Assembly (NCBI GenBank): GCA_019187085.1
Contig: JABARS010000001.1
Coordinates: 310,001 to 374,000 of the forward strand
Length of the DNA stretch: 64,000 bases
Source of the DNA: Pseudorhodoplanes sp.
Lineage (GTDB): Bacteria > Pseudomonadota > Alphaproteobacteria > Rhizobiales > Xanthobacteraceae
Direction: 5' to 3'
Shown here: positions 18,659 to 28,618 of the stretch, piece after piece
Position numbering within the stretch: position 1 is the stretch's first letter
How the letters are laid out: each line of letters begins with the position of its first letter
Program-made: the position numbers and the translations under genes
Notes under the pieces: model-generated
What the model was told of the DNA's origin: nothing
The model's input: only the letters and a program-made list of their open reading frames with translations
The model's database searches: none

Positions 18659-19369
18659 TTACGCCATCTTGCCGAAGCGCTCGTCGATCGAATAACCGGC
18701 GCCGCGGACGGTGCGGATCGGATCGACGTCGTTGCCGCGATTGAGCGCCTTGCGTAGGCGACCGACATGCACGTCGACCGTGCGTTCGTCGATATAGACC
18801 TCACTGCCCCAGACCCCGTCGAGCAATTGCTCGCGCGTGAACACGCGACCCGGACGCTCCATGAGGAATTCCAGCAGACGATACTCGGTCGGACCGAGAT
18901 CAATATCGCGGCCGCCGCGTGTGACGCGCTTGCGCACGCGATCGAGCTGGATCTCTCCGAGCGACAGAACGTCGGCCACGCGCTCTGGCTTCGAGCGGCG
19001 CAGCAATGCGCGCACACGCGCGAGCAGTTCGGGCACCGAGAACGGCTTGATCACATAATCGTCGGCGCCGGTCGCGAGGCCGCGCACGCGCTCGCTCTCC
19101 TCCCCGCGCGCCGTCAGCATGATGATCGGCAGCGATTTCGTCTCCGGGCGCGCGCGCAGACGCCGGCAAAGCTCGATCCCCGACAATCCCGGCAGCATCC
19201 AGTCGAGAACGACGAGATCGGGCGCCTGCTCCTTGAGCCGCGTTTCGGCTTCATCGCCGCGCGCCACCGAATCTACTTCGTAGCCTTCCGCCTCGAGGTT
19301 GTAGCGCAGGAGCAGCGTCAGCGGCTCCTCATCCTCGACGATCAGGATACGGGCGGCCTGCACGGTCAT
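18659..19369 (-). CDS. phoB: Phosphate regulon response regulator PhoB
   Basis: A 236-residue OmpR/PhoB-family regulator. The receiver domain (about 7-120) has the acidic pair EDEE and phosphoacceptor Asp56 in VVLDWMLPG, with the KPFS motif later. The C-terminal winged-helix domain includes LGPTEYRLLEFLMERPGRVF and the recognition-helix region VDVHVGRLRKAL. When phosphorylated by PhoR it binds Pho boxes such as the one upstream of pstS. It is the last gene of the pst-phoU-phoB run, 13 bases after phoU. Confidence 0.97.
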   Translation of the reverse strand: MTVQAARILIVEDEEPLTLLLRYNLEAEGYEVDSVARGDEAETRLKEQAPDLVVLDWMLPGLSGIELCRRLRARPETKSLPIIMLTARGEESERVRGLATGADDYVIKPFSVPELLARVRALLRRSKPERVADVLSLGEIQLDRVRKRVTRGGRDIDLGPTEYRLLEFLMERPGRVFTREQLLDGVWGSEVYIDERTVDVHVGRLRKALNRGNDVDPIRTVRGAGYSIDERFGKMA

Positions 19370-19382
19370 GGATTTCAGCCCA

Positions 19383-20099
19383 TCATCCCCGCGCCGGCAC
19401 CATTTCGAAGGCAGTCGTGTCGCCCTTCGGACGGGATCCGGTGATCGGGTGTCCTTCGATCATGTAATGGACGGTTTCGGCGATATTGGTCGCGTGGTCG
19501 CCCATGCGTTCGATGTTCTTGGCGCTGAACATCAGATGGATGCAGAAGGTGATGTTGCGCGGGTCCTCGATCATGTAGGTGAACAATTCGCGGAACAGCG
19601 AGATGCACATCGCATCGATCTCGTCGTCGGTCTTCCAGACCACGAGCGCGCCCTCCAGGTCGCGCGCCGCGTAGGCATCGAGCACCTGCTTGAGCCGCGA
19701 CAGCACGAGCGACGTCATGCGCTCGAGGCCGCGGATCAGCTTCTGCGAGGGAAACTCCTCGCCCGCCGTCGCCAGCACGCGCTTGGCGATATTCTTGGCA
19801 AGATCGCCGATCCGCTCCAGATCGTTGGCGACGCGCAGCGCGCCGACGATCTCGCGCAGATCGACCGCCATCGGCTGGCGGCGCGCGATGGTCAGGGTGG
19901 ACTTCTCCTCGATTTCGAGCTGGAGCGCATCGATCGTCGGATCGGCCGCGATCACCTTGCGGGCGAGGTCCGCATCGCGGCGGACGAGCGCCAGCACGGA
20001 CTCGGAAATCTCCTTTTCCGCAAGCCCGCCCATCTCGGCGACCATGCGGTTGAGCTCGTGGAGATCGACGTCGAAAGCCTTTGCGATGTGATCGGACAT
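19383..20099 (-). CDS. phoU: Phosphate transport system regulator PhoU
   Basis: A 238-residue helical protein that links the PstSCAB transporter to PhoR and restrains the Pho response when phosphate is plentiful. Two PhoU repeats are visible, with the metal-binding helix signatures ERIGDLAKNIAKRV and ERMGDHATNIAETVHYM. Length is normal. It lies between pstB (26 bases upstream) and phoB (13 bases downstream) in the same direction. Confidence 0.97.
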   Translation of the reverse strand: MSDHIAKAFDVDLHELNRMVAEMGGLAEKEISESVLALVRRDADLARKVIAADPTIDALQLEIEEKSTLTIARRQPMAVDLREIVGALRVANDLERIGDLAKNIAKRVLATAGEEFPSQKLIRGLERMTSLVLSRLKQVLDAYAARDLEGALVVWKTDDEIDAMCISLFRELFTYMIEDPRNITFCIHLMFSAKNIERMGDHATNIAETVHYMIEGHPITGSRPKGDTTAFEMVPARG

Positions 20100-20125
20100 G
20101 GCGTTTTCCCTGGCGCTTCGCCGTA

Positions 20126-20941
20126 TCAGCCGAAGCGGCCCGTGATGTAATCCTGCGTGCGTTTGTCCTTGGGGGACGTGAAGATCGTCGTCGTCGAGTC
20201 GAACTCGGCAAGCTCGCCGAGATACATGAAGGCGGTGAAATCCGAGACGCGGGCCGCCTGCTGCATGTTGTGCGTGACGATCACGATCGTATAATCGTCC
20301 TTCAGCTCGTCGATAAGCTCCTCGATCTTTGCGGTCGAAATGGGATCGAGTGCCGAACAGGGCTCGTCGAAAAGAATGACCTCCGGCTGCACGGCGATGG
20401 TGCGGGCGATGCAGAGGCGCTGCTGCTGACCGCCGGACAGGCTCATGCCGTTCGCCGACAGCTTGTTGCCGACCTCGTCCCAGAGCGCCGCCCGGCGCAA
20501 GGCCGATTCCACACGTCCGTCAAGCTCCGAGCGCGACAGCTTTTCGTAGAGACGGATACCGAATGCGATGTTCTCGTAGATCGACATCGGGAACGGCGTC
20601 GGCTTCTGGAACACCATGCCGATCTGCGCGCGCAGGAGATTGAGGTCGGTCTTACTGTCGAGGATGTTGCGCCCGTCGACGCGAACTTCGCCGACTGCGC
20701 GCTGATTGGGATACAGATCGTACATCCGGTTGAGCACGCGCAGCAAAGTCGACTTGCCGCAACCCGACGGGCCGATGAAGGCGGTCACCTTGTTACAGTA
20801 AAGCGACAGCGAGATGTCCTTCAGCGCACGATAGTCGCCGTAATAGAAATCGAGATTGCGGATCGTCACCTTCTCATGCAAGCCGGCGCGATCGGACGCC
20901 GCATGGCTGACGGCAGGTGCTGTCATCGATGCTACATTCAT
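20126..20941 (-). CDS. pstB: Phosphate ABC transporter ATP-binding protein PstB
   Basis: A 271-residue ATPase of the high-affinity phosphate importer. Walker A is GPSGCGKST, the signature is [17 protein letters not shown], Walker B is [14 protein letters not shown], and the switch His is in IVTHNMQQA. The stretch [14 protein letters not shown] before NILDS is typical of PstB. The start overlaps the pstA stop as ATGA. The N-terminal 30 residues before IRNLDFYYG are a non-conserved extension. Confidence 0.98.
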   Translation of the reverse strand: MNVASMTAPAVSHAASDRAGLHEKVTIRNLDFYYGDYRALKDISLSLYCNKVTAFIGPSGCGKSTLLRVLNRMYDLYPNQRAVGEVRVDGRNILDSKTDLNLLRAQIGMVFQKPTPFPMSIYENIAFGIRLYEKLSRSELDGRVESALRRAALWDEVGNKLSANGMSLSGGQQQRLCIARTIAVQPEVILFDEPCSALDPISTAKIEELIDELKDDYTIVIVTHNMQQAARVSDFTAFMYLGELAEFDSTTTIFTSPKDKRTQDYITGRFG

Positions 20942-21780
20942 GACGATTTTCTCGGTGCGGAAAGAATACGGGCGATGATGCTCAAGGCGAGAACGGTGAA
21001 CGAGATGATCAGTGCGCCGGTCCAGGCGAGGCGCTGCCAGTCGGCATAGGGCGACAGCGCAAACTGGAAGATGACCGCCGGCAGGCTCGCCATCGGTGCG
21101 CCGAGATTCGTGCTCCAGAACTGGTTATTGAGCGCGGTGAAGAGGAGTGGGGCAGTTTCGCCGCTGATGCGCGCGATCGCCAGCAGGATACCGGTTAGAA
21201 TGCCCGCGCGCGCGGCACGATAGGCGATGGTCAGCACGATGTGGGCACGCGGCAGGCCGAGCGCCGCCGAAGCCTCGCGCAGAGTGTTCGGCACAAGCAG
21301 CAGCATGTCCTCGGTCGTGCGCACGACCACCGGAACGACGATGACCGCCAGCGCCACCGCGCCGGCAAATCCGGAAAAGTTACCCATCGACACGACCAGG
21401 ATTTCATAGACAAACAGGCCGATAACGATGGAAGGCGCGCTGAGCAGGATGTCGTTGATGAAGCGAACGACGCTCGTCAGCTTCTCGTAGCGGCCGTATT
21501 CAGCCATGTAGGTGCCGGCCAGAATGCCGATTGGCGTGCCGATCAGAACCGCGAGGGTGGTCATGATGAGGCTGCCGACGATCGGATTGAGAAGGCCGCC
21601 GGAGCCGCCCGGCGGCGGGGTCATCTCGGTGAAGACCTGCAGCGAGAGGCCACTGAGGCCCTCCCACAGCAACTGGCCGAGGATGAGCACCAGCCAGCCG
21701 AGGCCGAATGCGGTTGCGGCATAGGCCAGCACGATCATCAGGCCGTTGCGCCGCTTTCGTCCTGCATAAAGCGATATCAT
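20938..21780 (-). CDS. pstA: Phosphate ABC transporter permease PstA
   Basis: A 280-residue inner-membrane permease with about six helices. The start at ATG 21780 ([13 protein letters not shown]) lies 4 bases after the pstC stop; the reading frame extends upstream to 21876 inside pstC with Cys/Ser-rich non-family sequence. The cytoplasmic coupling loop is seen as [20 protein letters not shown], and [17 protein letters not shown] is characteristic of PstA. It overlaps pstB by 4 bases. Confidence 0.96.
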   Translation of the reverse strand: MISLYAGRKRRNGLMIVLAYAATAFGLGWLVLILGQLLWEGLSGLSLQVFTEMTPPPGGSGGLLNPIVGSLIMTTLAVLIGTPIGILAGTYMAEYGRYEKLTSVVRFINDILLSAPSIVIGLFVYEILVVSMGNFSGFAGAVALAVIVVPVVVRTTEDMLLLVPNTLREASAALGLPRAHIVLTIAYRAARAGILTGILLAIARISGETAPLLFTALNNQFWSTNLGAPMASLPAVIFQFALSPYADWQRLAWTGALIISFTVLALSIIARILSAPRKSS

Positions 21781-21784
21781 GGCG

Positions 21785-22801
21785 CTAACCGATCCGGCGC
21801 TCGATCCGCAGCAGCATGTAGCGCGCGATGGCGAGGACAACGAACGTGATGACGAACAGAAGAAGGCCGAGCGCAATCAATGACGAAGTATAGATGTCGC
21901 CGACCGCTTCGGTGAATTCGTTGGCGATGGTCGCCGAGATGGTCGTGCCGGGCGCCAGGATCGACGCGGAAATCTTGTGCGCGTTGCCGATCACGAAGGT
22001 CACCGCCATGGTCTCTCCGAGGGCACGGCCAAGCCCGAGCATCACACCGCCGATCACACCCACGCGCGCATAGGGCAGCACAACCTTGGAAAACACCTCC
22101 CATGTCGTGCAGCCCATGCCGTAGGCGGCCTCCTTGAGCACCGGCGGCACGGCGTCGAAAACGTCGCGTGAGACCGACGTGATGAAAGGCAGGACCATGA
22201 TGGCCAGCACAAGCCCAGCGGTGAGCATGCCGATGCCGTAAGGCGGACCGGCAAACAGGCTGGAAAGCAGCGGAATGGGGCCGAACAGCGCGATCAGGAA
22301 TGGCTGCAAGGTCTGCTGCAGGAATGGAGCGAAAACGAACAGGCCCCAGATGCCGTAGATGATGCTCGGGATGCCTGCGAGCAATTCGATCGCTATTCCG
22401 ATCGGCCGGCGCAGCCACATCGGGCACAGCTCGGTGAGAAACAACGCGATCAGGATTCCGACCGGCACCGCGATCGCCATCGCGATCAGCGAGGTGAGGA
22501 TCGTGCCGTACACGGGCGCCAGCGCGCCGAATTTCTCGGTGACCGGGTTCCAGTCCTGCGTGATGAAGAAATCGATCCCGAGCGTGCTCAGCGCCGGCCA
22601 TGCGCCGATCATAAGCGCCAGAATGACCCCGCTCAGGATCAGGAGAACGGTGTAAGCGGCTGTCCGCGTGGCAACACGGAACAAACTGTCAGTCCGGCGC
22701 AGGCGCCGAAGGACCGCCCCCCGCTCCTCGATCACCTTGGAGCCGAAATGGGCACCGCTTAACGCCAGATCTGTCACAGGTCGCCTCCCGGCGGACGACA
22801 T
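21785..22801 (-). CDS. pstC: Phosphate ABC transporter permease PstC
   Basis: A 338-residue inner-membrane permease pairing with PstA. The ATG at 22801 has AAGGAG at good spacing. Typical PstC segments are [40 protein letters not shown], the coupling loop [21 protein letters not shown], and [14 protein letters not shown]. The cytoplasmic N-terminal extension of about 50 residues is rich in Arg. It follows pstS after a hairpin-bearing gap of about 140 bases. Confidence 0.96.
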   Translation of the reverse strand: MSSAGRRPVTDLALSGAHFGSKVIEERGAVLRRLRRTDSLFRVATRTAAYTVLLILSGVILALMIGAWPALSTLGIDFFITQDWNPVTEKFGALAPVYGTILTSLIAMAIAVPVGILIALFLTELCPMWLRRPIGIAIELLAGIPSIIYGIWGLFVFAPFLQQTLQPFLIALFGPIPLLSSLFAGPPYGIGMLTAGLVLAIMVLPFITSVSRDVFDAVPPVLKEAAYGMGCTTWEVFSKVVLPYARVGVIGGVMLGLGRALGETMAVTFVIGNAHKISASILAPGTTISATIANEFTEAVGDIYTSSLIALGLLLFVITFVVLAIARYMLLRIERRIG

Positions 22802-22905
22802 CGGCGGCTCTCCTTCCTCAAGTCAGCGGTCAGGATGGACAATCCCGACCGACTCAAGCGGGTCCGAGAGGCCCGCACAAGCCGTCATGTCGCTTCATAG
22901 ACAAA

Positions 22906-22932
22906 GGAAAGGCGCCGCGAGAGCGCCTTTCC
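22906..22932 (-). terminator. Hairpin between pstS and pstC (partial terminator or mRNA end-stabiliser)
   Basis: A perfect 10-bp stem, GGAAAGGCGC at 22906-22915 and GCGCCTTTCC at 22923-22932, with a 7-base loop. On the minus strand it is followed by TTTGT, so it can act as a weak intrinsic terminator. Such a site after the binding-protein gene would give more PstS than permease subunits. Confidence 0.65.
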
Positions 22933-22944
22933 CGATTTGTCAGG

Positions 22945-23991
22945 TCAGTTGGTCATCGAGAAAATGGGTTTGCCCGAGCCGTCTTTAATCTCAGTCGCCC
23001 AGGTGTTCTCGACCGCCTTCACAACACCGGCCGGCATCGGAACATAGTCGAGTTCGTCGGCCATCTTGCCGCCGTTCCGGTACGCCCAGTCGAAGAACTT
23101 CAGCGCCTCGGCCGTCGCCGCCGCATCCTGCGGCTGCTTGTAGACGAGGATCCAGGTGGCCGCGGTCATCGGCCAAGAGTTGTCGCCCGGCTGATTGGCC
23201 AGGATCACGCCGTAACCCGGCTGCGACTTCCAGTCCGCGTTCGCGGCGGCAGCCTGGAACGTCTCCGAATTCGGGGCGATGTTCTTGCCGGCCTTGTTGA
23301 TCATGTTCGTATGCGAAAGCTTGTTCTGCTTCGCATACGCATATTCGACATAACCGATCGAGCCCTTGGTGTTGGCGACGTTGTTGGCGACGCCCTCATT
23401 GCCCTTGGCACCGATACCGGCCGGCCACTGCAGCGAGGTATTGACGCCGACCTTCGACTTCCAGTCTGCGCTCACTTCGGCGAGATAATAGGCGAAATTG
23501 TAAGTGGTGCCCGATCCGTCGGAACGGTGCACGATCGCAATCGCCTGGCTCGGCAGCTTCACGCCCGGATTGAGCTTCTTGATCGCGGCATCGTCCCAGG
23601 TCTTGATTTCGCCGAGGAAAATCTTCGCGAGCGTCGGACCGTCGAGAACGAGCTCGCCCGGCTTGATGCCATCGACATTGACGACCGGCACGATGCCGCC
23701 CATCACCATCGGGAATTGAACGAGGCCAGAGGCCGAGAGATCGTCGCCCTTCAGCGGCGCATCAGTTGCGCCGAAGGTCACGGTCTTCGCCTTGATCTGC
23801 TTGATGCCGCCGCCCGAGCCGATCGACTGATAGTTCAGACCGACGCTAGTCTGCTTCTTATAGGCGTCCGCCCATTTGGTGTAGATCGGATAAGGAAAGC
23901 TCGCACCGGCGCCGGAAATGTCCGCCGCTTGCGCCGCGGCGACCGACGCCGCGAGCATGCCGGCCACGATGAGCGATTTACAGTGTTTCAT
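22945..23991 (-). CDS. pstS: Periplasmic phosphate-binding protein PstS
   Basis: A 348-residue periplasmic protein capturing phosphate for PstCAB. The start at ATG 23991 is supported by AGGAG seven bases upstream; the signal peptide is [20 protein letters not shown] ending at AQA. The mature protein begins [20 protein letters not shown], and phosphate-contact segments [18 protein letters not shown] and [12 protein letters not shown] are present. It is the first gene after the Pho box at 24172-24200. Confidence 0.97.
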   Translation of the reverse strand: MKHCKSLIVAGMLAASVAAAQAADISGAGASFPYPIYTKWADAYKKQTSVGLNYQSIGSGGGIKQIKAKTVTFGATDAPLKGDDLSASGLVQFPMVMGGIVPVVNVDGIKPGELVLDGPTLAKIFLGEIKTWDDAAIKKLNPGVKLPSQAIAIVHRSDGSGTTYNFAYYLAEVSADWKSKVGVNTSLQWPAGIGAKGNEGVANNVANTKGSIGYVEYAYAKQNKLSHTNMINKAGKNIAPNSETFQAAAANADWKSQPGYGVILANQPGDNSWPMTAATWILVYKQPQDAAATAEALKFFDWAYRNGGKMADELDYVPMPAGVVKAVENTWATEIKDGSGKPIFSMTN

Positions 23992-24171
23992 ACTCTCTCT
24001 CCTGTTCGCCAAAATCCGGTCTGCCGGAATCGCGCGACTCCGGTCAAAATCTGTTCGGCGTGTTCGGTTTGACGTTTCTTCAATGCGATACGAATGACGT
24101 CCGCCGCCTTTCGACTTTCATTGGCAGCCTCTGTGACGCCGCAAGTCGTAGGGTTTGCATGTCATCGTCCT

Positions 24172-24200
24172 ATGACGTTTGGGTGACAACGGGATGACAG
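24172..24200 (-). promoter_or_regulatory. Pho box (three PhoB half-sites) upstream of pstS
   Basis: On the minus strand CTGTCAT (24200-24194), TTGTCAC (24189-24183) and ACGTCAT (24178-24172) follow each other at exact 11-base intervals, as in the PhoB consensus of direct TGTCA-type repeats. The site is about 180 bases before the pstS start, inside the phoR-pstS gap. A possible -10, TACGAC, lies some 20 bases downstream. Confidence 0.82.
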
Positions 24201-24217
24201 CCCAAACGCTGGAAATG

Positions 24218-25543
24218 TCAGGGCTTTTTGTCCACAGCGGCGGGAACGCCGTCTTGCAGCGGTAGCCGCACGGTAAAGGTCGCGCCTTCGCCGAACCGGC
24301 TTTCGATGCTCAGCCGCCCGCGGTGACGATTGAGGATGTGCTTGACGAGCGCAAGCCCCAGCCCCGTGCCGCCCTGGGCGCGGCTGCCTGCAACATCGAC
24401 CCGATAGAAGCGTTCGGTCAGCCGCGGCAGATGTTCGGCCGCGATGCCCGGACCGAAATCGCGTACCGCAACCGCCGCTTCCGGCTGACCGCTGCCCGTG
24501 CGCGCGAATGTTATCTCGACCCGCTTTCCGGAAGCACCGTATTTCAATGCATTCTCGATCAGATTCTCGAATACGCGGATGAGTTCGTCTCGATCGCCGG
24601 GAACGACCAGAGGCGCGGGCGGCGGCGCAATGGAAACCTCCACGCCGCGATCGCGCGCAAGCGTCTGCAGGGCATCGATCACCTGCCGGACGACCGACAG
24701 GAGATCGACCGGCTTGTCCGGCCGCCGGTGTGCGTTCAGTTCGATCCGTGACAGCGACAACAGATCGTCGATCAGGCGCGCCATGCGGGTGGCCTGCGAT
24801 TCCATGATGTTGAGGAAACGCTCGCGCGCGCCGGCGTCATCGCGCGCCGGCCCCTTTAGCGTCTCGATGAACCCCGACAGCGCGGCGAGCGGCGTGCGCA
24901 GTTCGTGGCTCGCATTGGCGACGAAATCGGCGCGCATTTCCTCGACCCGGCGCAACTGCGACAGATCGTGGAACGTGAGCAGGATGAGATCCTTCTGCGG
25001 TGCCAGCGCATCCGGCGGCGTGGCGATGGGATTGATGAAGACTTCGAACCAGCGCCCGGCCGGCAGGCGTTCGGAAAACTCCACCTGCTCTGGCAACCGG
25101 CCGGCAAGGACCCGACGCACGGCATTGATCAGTTCTGGAGTTCGCAGCACCAGCAAGGCCGGCTCGCCGGCGCGCAGCGCCGGAGCGACACCGAGCGCCG
25201 AAGCATTGAGGGCGACGACCCGGCCGTCACCGTCGAGCGCGATCGAGGGATCCGGCAAGGCCTGCACAAGCGCCTGCAATAGCGCACCATCGTCGAGCGA
25301 AGCCGGCGCAAAAACGCGTGCGGCATTCTTCTCCTGCTGACGGCGCGCCAGCGCGCGGCCCGCGAACGCGGCCGCTGCGATAAGCATAACCGCCACCGTC
25401 GCGAGCCCCGGAGCCAGCTTGCCGGACAATGCAAATATCAGAATCAGTGCGATTGCAGCGCCGACGCCCGCCCAGGCGCCCAGTCCGGCAATCAGGTCCC
25501 GACGGTCAGCACCGGGCATCGAGGTCGCGCGCTCGCTCCGCAT
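24218..25543 (-). CDS. phoR: Phosphate regulon sensor histidine kinase PhoR
   Basis: A 441-residue membrane kinase phosphorylating PhoB. Two hydrophobic segments near residues 20-65 anchor it; a PAS-like domain spans about 85-190 (PDPSIALDGDGRVVALNASA). The H-box is FVANASHELRTPLAALSGFI, the N-box is FENLIENALKYG, and DFGPGIAAEHLPRLTERFYR and GGTGLGLALVKHIL form the ATP lid. It has no large periplasmic sensor domain, as usual for PhoR, which senses through PstSCAB-PhoU. The start may instead be ATG 25519; either way it overlaps the end of the upstream gene. Confidence 0.95.
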   Translation of the reverse strand: MRSERATSMPGADRRDLIAGLGAWAGVGAAIALILIFALSGKLAPGLATVAVMLIAAAAFAGRALARRQQEKNAARVFAPASLDDGALLQALVQALPDPSIALDGDGRVVALNASALGVAPALRAGEPALLVLRTPELINAVRRVLAGRLPEQVEFSERLPAGRWFEVFINPIATPPDALAPQKDLILLTFHDLSQLRRVEEMRADFVANASHELRTPLAALSGFIETLKGPARDDAGARERFLNIMESQATRMARLIDDLLSLSRIELNAHRRPDKPVDLLSVVRQVIDALQTLARDRGVEVSIAPPPAPLVVPGDRDELIRVFENLIENALKYGASGKRVEITFARTGSGQPEAAVAVRDFGPGIAAEHLPRLTERFYRVDVAGSRAQGGTGLGLALVKHILNRHRGRLSIESRFGEGATFTVRLPLQDGVPAAVDKKP

Positions 25544-26594
25544 CCGATTTGCGGCTTTCGCCGCCGCCCGTATCCGGCTCCTCCTTCAGCACATCGGCGG
25601 CGATGTCGCCGGCATGCGGAACGTTCGGCACGAGCATCCCGAGGATGATTTCACGAATTCCCAGAATGGCAAGCGCGAGAGCGAAGGGAACGATATAATA
25701 AAGGAGCCTGAACAGCAGCAGCCCGGCCAGCAATTCTTCCTTGTCGAACTGCCACAACGCGACCAGCATGGCCGCATCGAACACGCCGAGCCCGCCCGGC
25801 GAATGGCTGGCAAAACCGAGCAGCGTCGCCGAAACGAAAATCACCGCAAGCGTGATGAAGCCGATATGCGGCTCATCGGGCACCAGCATATACATGGCCA
25901 GCGCACAAAATCCGAGATCGACGATGCCGATGACGATCTGCAGAATGGTTAGCGGGCCGCCCGGCAGCGCCACTTTCCAGCTCTTGTGGCCGACCGCGCG
26001 TGGCGCCATCGAGACCCAGACAACGTAGCCCGAAAGCACGGCCAGCGTGATCAGCGCGAGGACGCGATTGACCCAGGGCGGCAGCTGGTTGATCGCGCTT
26101 GCCGCTTCCGGCGCGTAGCCGATGCCGAGCCCGAGCATCGTGGCATTGCCCAGCCAGAACGTCAGACCGGCGACGAAGCACACTTTCGCCACCTCAACCG
26201 CCGACAGCCCGCAGGCCGAATAGACGCGGTAGCGCACGGCGCCGCCGGTGAAGGCGCTGGCCCCGACATTATGGCCGACCGAATAGCTCGTGAACCCGGC
26301 AAGCGCGGCGGTCCAGTAAGGCACTTCCGGCCGGCCGATCGTGCGCAGCGCGAACAGGTCATAAAAGGTCAGCGTCACGTAGCCCGCGGCAACAAACAAG
26401 GCGGCCAGGCCGACATCGCGCGGCGAGGTGTTGCGCAAAGCGGCAAAGACATCGTCGATATCGATGTCGTGCAGCATCCGGTACAGCACGACGAGCGCCA
26501 CGACGATAATCGTGAGGCTCAAGACGATCCCGATGCGGTTCCAGCCGATCTTTTCGTCGATCATGCGCGCTACGGCGCGAAAAAATCCAACCAT
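25506..26594 (-). CDS. YbhN-type membrane protein (lysylphosphatidylglycerol synthase membrane-domain family)
   Basis: A 362-residue polytopic membrane protein with about eight helices. Family markers are GFTSYSVGHNVGASAFTGGAVRYRVY, which is strongly conserved in the UPF0104/MprF flippase-like domain, and GFASHSPGGLGVFDAAML. There is no soluble aminoacyl-transfer domain, so it is not a full MprF; a role in lipid or glycan flipping is inferred. The C-terminal 35 residues are charged. Its stop lies inside the start of phoR, so the two may be co-transcribed. Confidence 0.85.
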   Translation of the reverse strand: MVGFFRAVARMIDEKIGWNRIGIVLSLTIIVVALVVLYRMLHDIDIDDVFAALRNTSPRDVGLAALFVAAGYVTLTFYDLFALRTIGRPEVPYWTAALAGFTSYSVGHNVGASAFTGGAVRYRVYSACGLSAVEVAKVCFVAGLTFWLGNATMLGLGIGYAPEAASAINQLPPWVNRVLALITLAVLSGYVVWVSMAPRAVGHKSWKVALPGGPLTILQIVIGIVDLGFCALAMYMLVPDEPHIGFITLAVIFVSATLLGFASHSPGGLGVFDAAMLVALWQFDKEELLAGLLLFRLLYYIVPFALALAILGIREIILGMLVPNVPHAGDIAADVLKEEPDTGGGESRKSDAERARDLDARC

Positions 26595-26759
26595 TCAGAT
26601 CCCCGCGGTGGCCAAACGGCCCAGACCGGCATGCTTGCGTGAGGTAACGTGCGCGCACCGTCGGCGCAAGACAAAAGCCCGGCCTTCGGGCGATATGATG
26701 AAGACGCAGTGCCGCATATCCGGATCCGGATTTTCTGGCCCGCAGCGCGGCTGGCCATG

Positions 26760-27707
26760 TCAACGCCGGGATACCTGCAACAGTTCGGAGAGGCGCTCAC
26801 GCGTCAATGACTCGCTCGGGATATTGAAGGTGGCCAGGGTTTGCAGGCTGGCATCGAGACCACGGACGGCGTCCGGATCGAGCGCCGCCTTCGGATAGAA
26901 GCCGTCGCGCACGCGCCGCGCTGTTTCCATCCGCAGGCCGAGCCAGTCGGCATAGGTTTTCAGCCCCGCATCGGTGTACATGAAGTCGATCGTCTCGCGA
27001 TAAGCCTTCATGTAGCGGTCGAGCAAAACCTTGCGCGTTTCCAGCGCCCGCGCGTGGGTGACGATCAGGCGCACGGTTTGCGCCTTGAATGCGGAAGCGT
27101 CATTGCCGTTTGCGACGATGCGTATCTGCTGGCTTTCCACCCGATCGAGCCCGAACGGCGGCGCGGCCCAGCCGATATCGATGGCGTCCGTCAGCACATG
27201 CGTCAGCGTGCCGGCCGGCCCACCGGTAGCGACCGGCTTTGCCTTCAGCCCATGCTGACTCAAAAGCACACCGACAATCCGGTGAGTCAGGCTGTGTTCG
27301 GCAGCAAATGCGATCGTGCGGCCGGCAACATCCTTGAACGAACGCACGGGCGAAGCAACTTTCACATACCAGTAGAGATCGGAAGCCCCCGTCATCCCCG
27401 CACCCAGCACCCGCAATGGCGCGCCCTTGGCATAGGCGGCAAGGACGTTCGTAGTGCCTGCGGCGACTGCAACATCGACCTCGCCGGCAATCAGCATATG
27501 CAGCGTCTCAGTCGGCCCGCTGGTATAGGCGATATCAAGCGCAAGCCTGTGCTTGCGGAAAATCCCCGCGCGCTGCCCGATTTCCGGAACCGACGCGTCC
27601 CAGTTCCCGCGCTGTCCGACGGAGACCTTCACGACGTCCTGCGCGATGGCCGGCGCCGTCACACCAAGAAGCACGGCGGTAAAAGCAAGCGGCCGCATGG
27701 CGAGCAT
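26760..27707 (-). CDS. NMT1/SsuA-type periplasmic substrate-binding protein
   Basis: A 315-residue exported protein: signal peptide LAFTAVLLGVTAPAIAQ, then KVSVGQRGNWDASVPEIGQRAGIF and GPTETLHMLIAGEVDVAVA, the pattern of binding proteins for sulfonates, nitrate or thiamine precursors. No permease or ATPase is nearby, as for many orphan binding proteins in Bradyrhizobium relatives. The start is uncertain: ATG 27707 or 27698 give ordinary signal peptides, and the frame runs to 27755. The ligand is unknown. Confidence 0.8.
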   Translation of the reverse strand: MLAMRPLAFTAVLLGVTAPAIAQDVVKVSVGQRGNWDASVPEIGQRAGIFRKHRLALDIAYTSGPTETLHMLIAGEVDVAVAAGTTNVLAAYAKGAPLRVLGAGMTGASDLYWYVKVASPVRSFKDVAGRTIAFAAEHSLTHRIVGVLLSQHGLKAKPVATGGPAGTLTHVLTDAIDIGWAAPPFGLDRVESQQIRIVANGNDASAFKAQTVRLIVTHARALETRKVLLDRYMKAYRETIDFMYTDAGLKTYADWLGLRMETARRVRDGFYPKAALDPDAVRGLDASLQTLATFNIPSESLTRERLSELLQVSRR

Positions 27708-27786
27708 TTGCCATCTCGTCGTGCAGGAAATCCACCCTATCGCCGTCATGACCAAATTCTGCCGCCTTCGGCGCGACCGCGCCCGG

Positions 27787-28257
27787 TTACGACCACATAC
27801 GATAAGGCCGCTGGGCCAGGGCGTTATTGTAGTATTGCGCCTGCCCGGTCACCTCGGTTCCGATCCAGTCCGGCAAGGCGACGTCCTGATGCGCACTTTG
27901 CAGTTCAATTTCGGCGATGACGAGGCCGGTATTCTCGCCGCCGAACACATCAACCTCCCAGGTCGCGCCGCCGCATTGAACGATATGGCGAACCTTTTCG
28001 ATGACCGCACCGTCGCGCAGCTCCAGCAAAGCCTCCGCATCGGTCACCGGGATCGAATACTCAAGCTCGAGGCGGCGCAGACCGGCCGCGCGCGATTTGA
28101 TCGTCAGCGTCGCCAGGACGTCGTCCTTGATGCGGACCCGTACGGAGGCCTTGCCGGCCGAGGACAGATAAGCCTGCCGGATCGAAGAACGACCGCTCGC
28201 CAGCGACTGCCAGCCGTCACCGCACAACAGGAATTTGCGCTCGATCTCAAAGCCCAT
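27787..28257 (-). CDS. CYTH domain protein (triphosphate tunnel metalloenzyme)
   Basis: A 156-residue single-domain protein. It begins MGFEIERKFLL, carrying the ExExK signature of CYTH proteins, followed by basic tunnel strands IRQAYLS, SVRVRIKDD, TLTIKS and RLELEYSIP and the acidic WEVDVF and IAEIEL. Members hydrolyse inorganic triphosphate or similar. The ATG at 28257 is chosen because the signature immediately follows; the long upstream frame is Arg-rich and featureless. It lies downstream of an empty 360-base stretch. Confidence 0.93.
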   Translation of the reverse strand: MGFEIERKFLLCGDGWQSLASGRSSIRQAYLSSAGKASVRVRIKDDVLATLTIKSRAAGLRRLELEYSIPVTDAEALLELRDGAVIEKVRHIVQCGGATWEVDVFGGENTGLVIAEIELQSAHQDVALPDWIGTEVTGQAQYYNNALAQRPYRMWS

Positions 28258-28618
28258 GCCGCACCCGCAGCGCCGCCCGGCCATTACGACCCGATAGCCA
28301 ACCGCCATGCGCACGGCAAGCCGGCAACCATGCGCGGCGCGTGACCGGGCTGCGGGAATGAGGCCGGCGAGCCGACGATGCACCGCTCGATCCCGCATGC
28401 TTGATTGGCGCGCCGGAGAGGATGAAACTGGGCACCGGTATGTCATTGTTGGAGCCGTATAATTCGATGTTGAAGGCGGCAGTGGTAGATGGTGGCGCAA
28501 AGCCGACAGGCGCTGCACGTTTGAGCCAAATGCGACGGAAGCGCTCTACTCCGGTCAGTAAAATTCATACACTATTGGTTGTTCACCAAATCCATCTACA
28601 CACCAAGGGCCTTCGACA
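28258..28618. other. Non-coding stretch between the CYTH gene and the methyltransferase
   Basis: About 360 bases between divergent genes. The half nearest the methyltransferase (roughly 28440-28618) is clearly AT-richer than the surrounding chromosome and contains no convincing frame, promoter pair or repeat. The change in composition appears to mark the left edge of an acquired segment. Confidence 0.45.
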
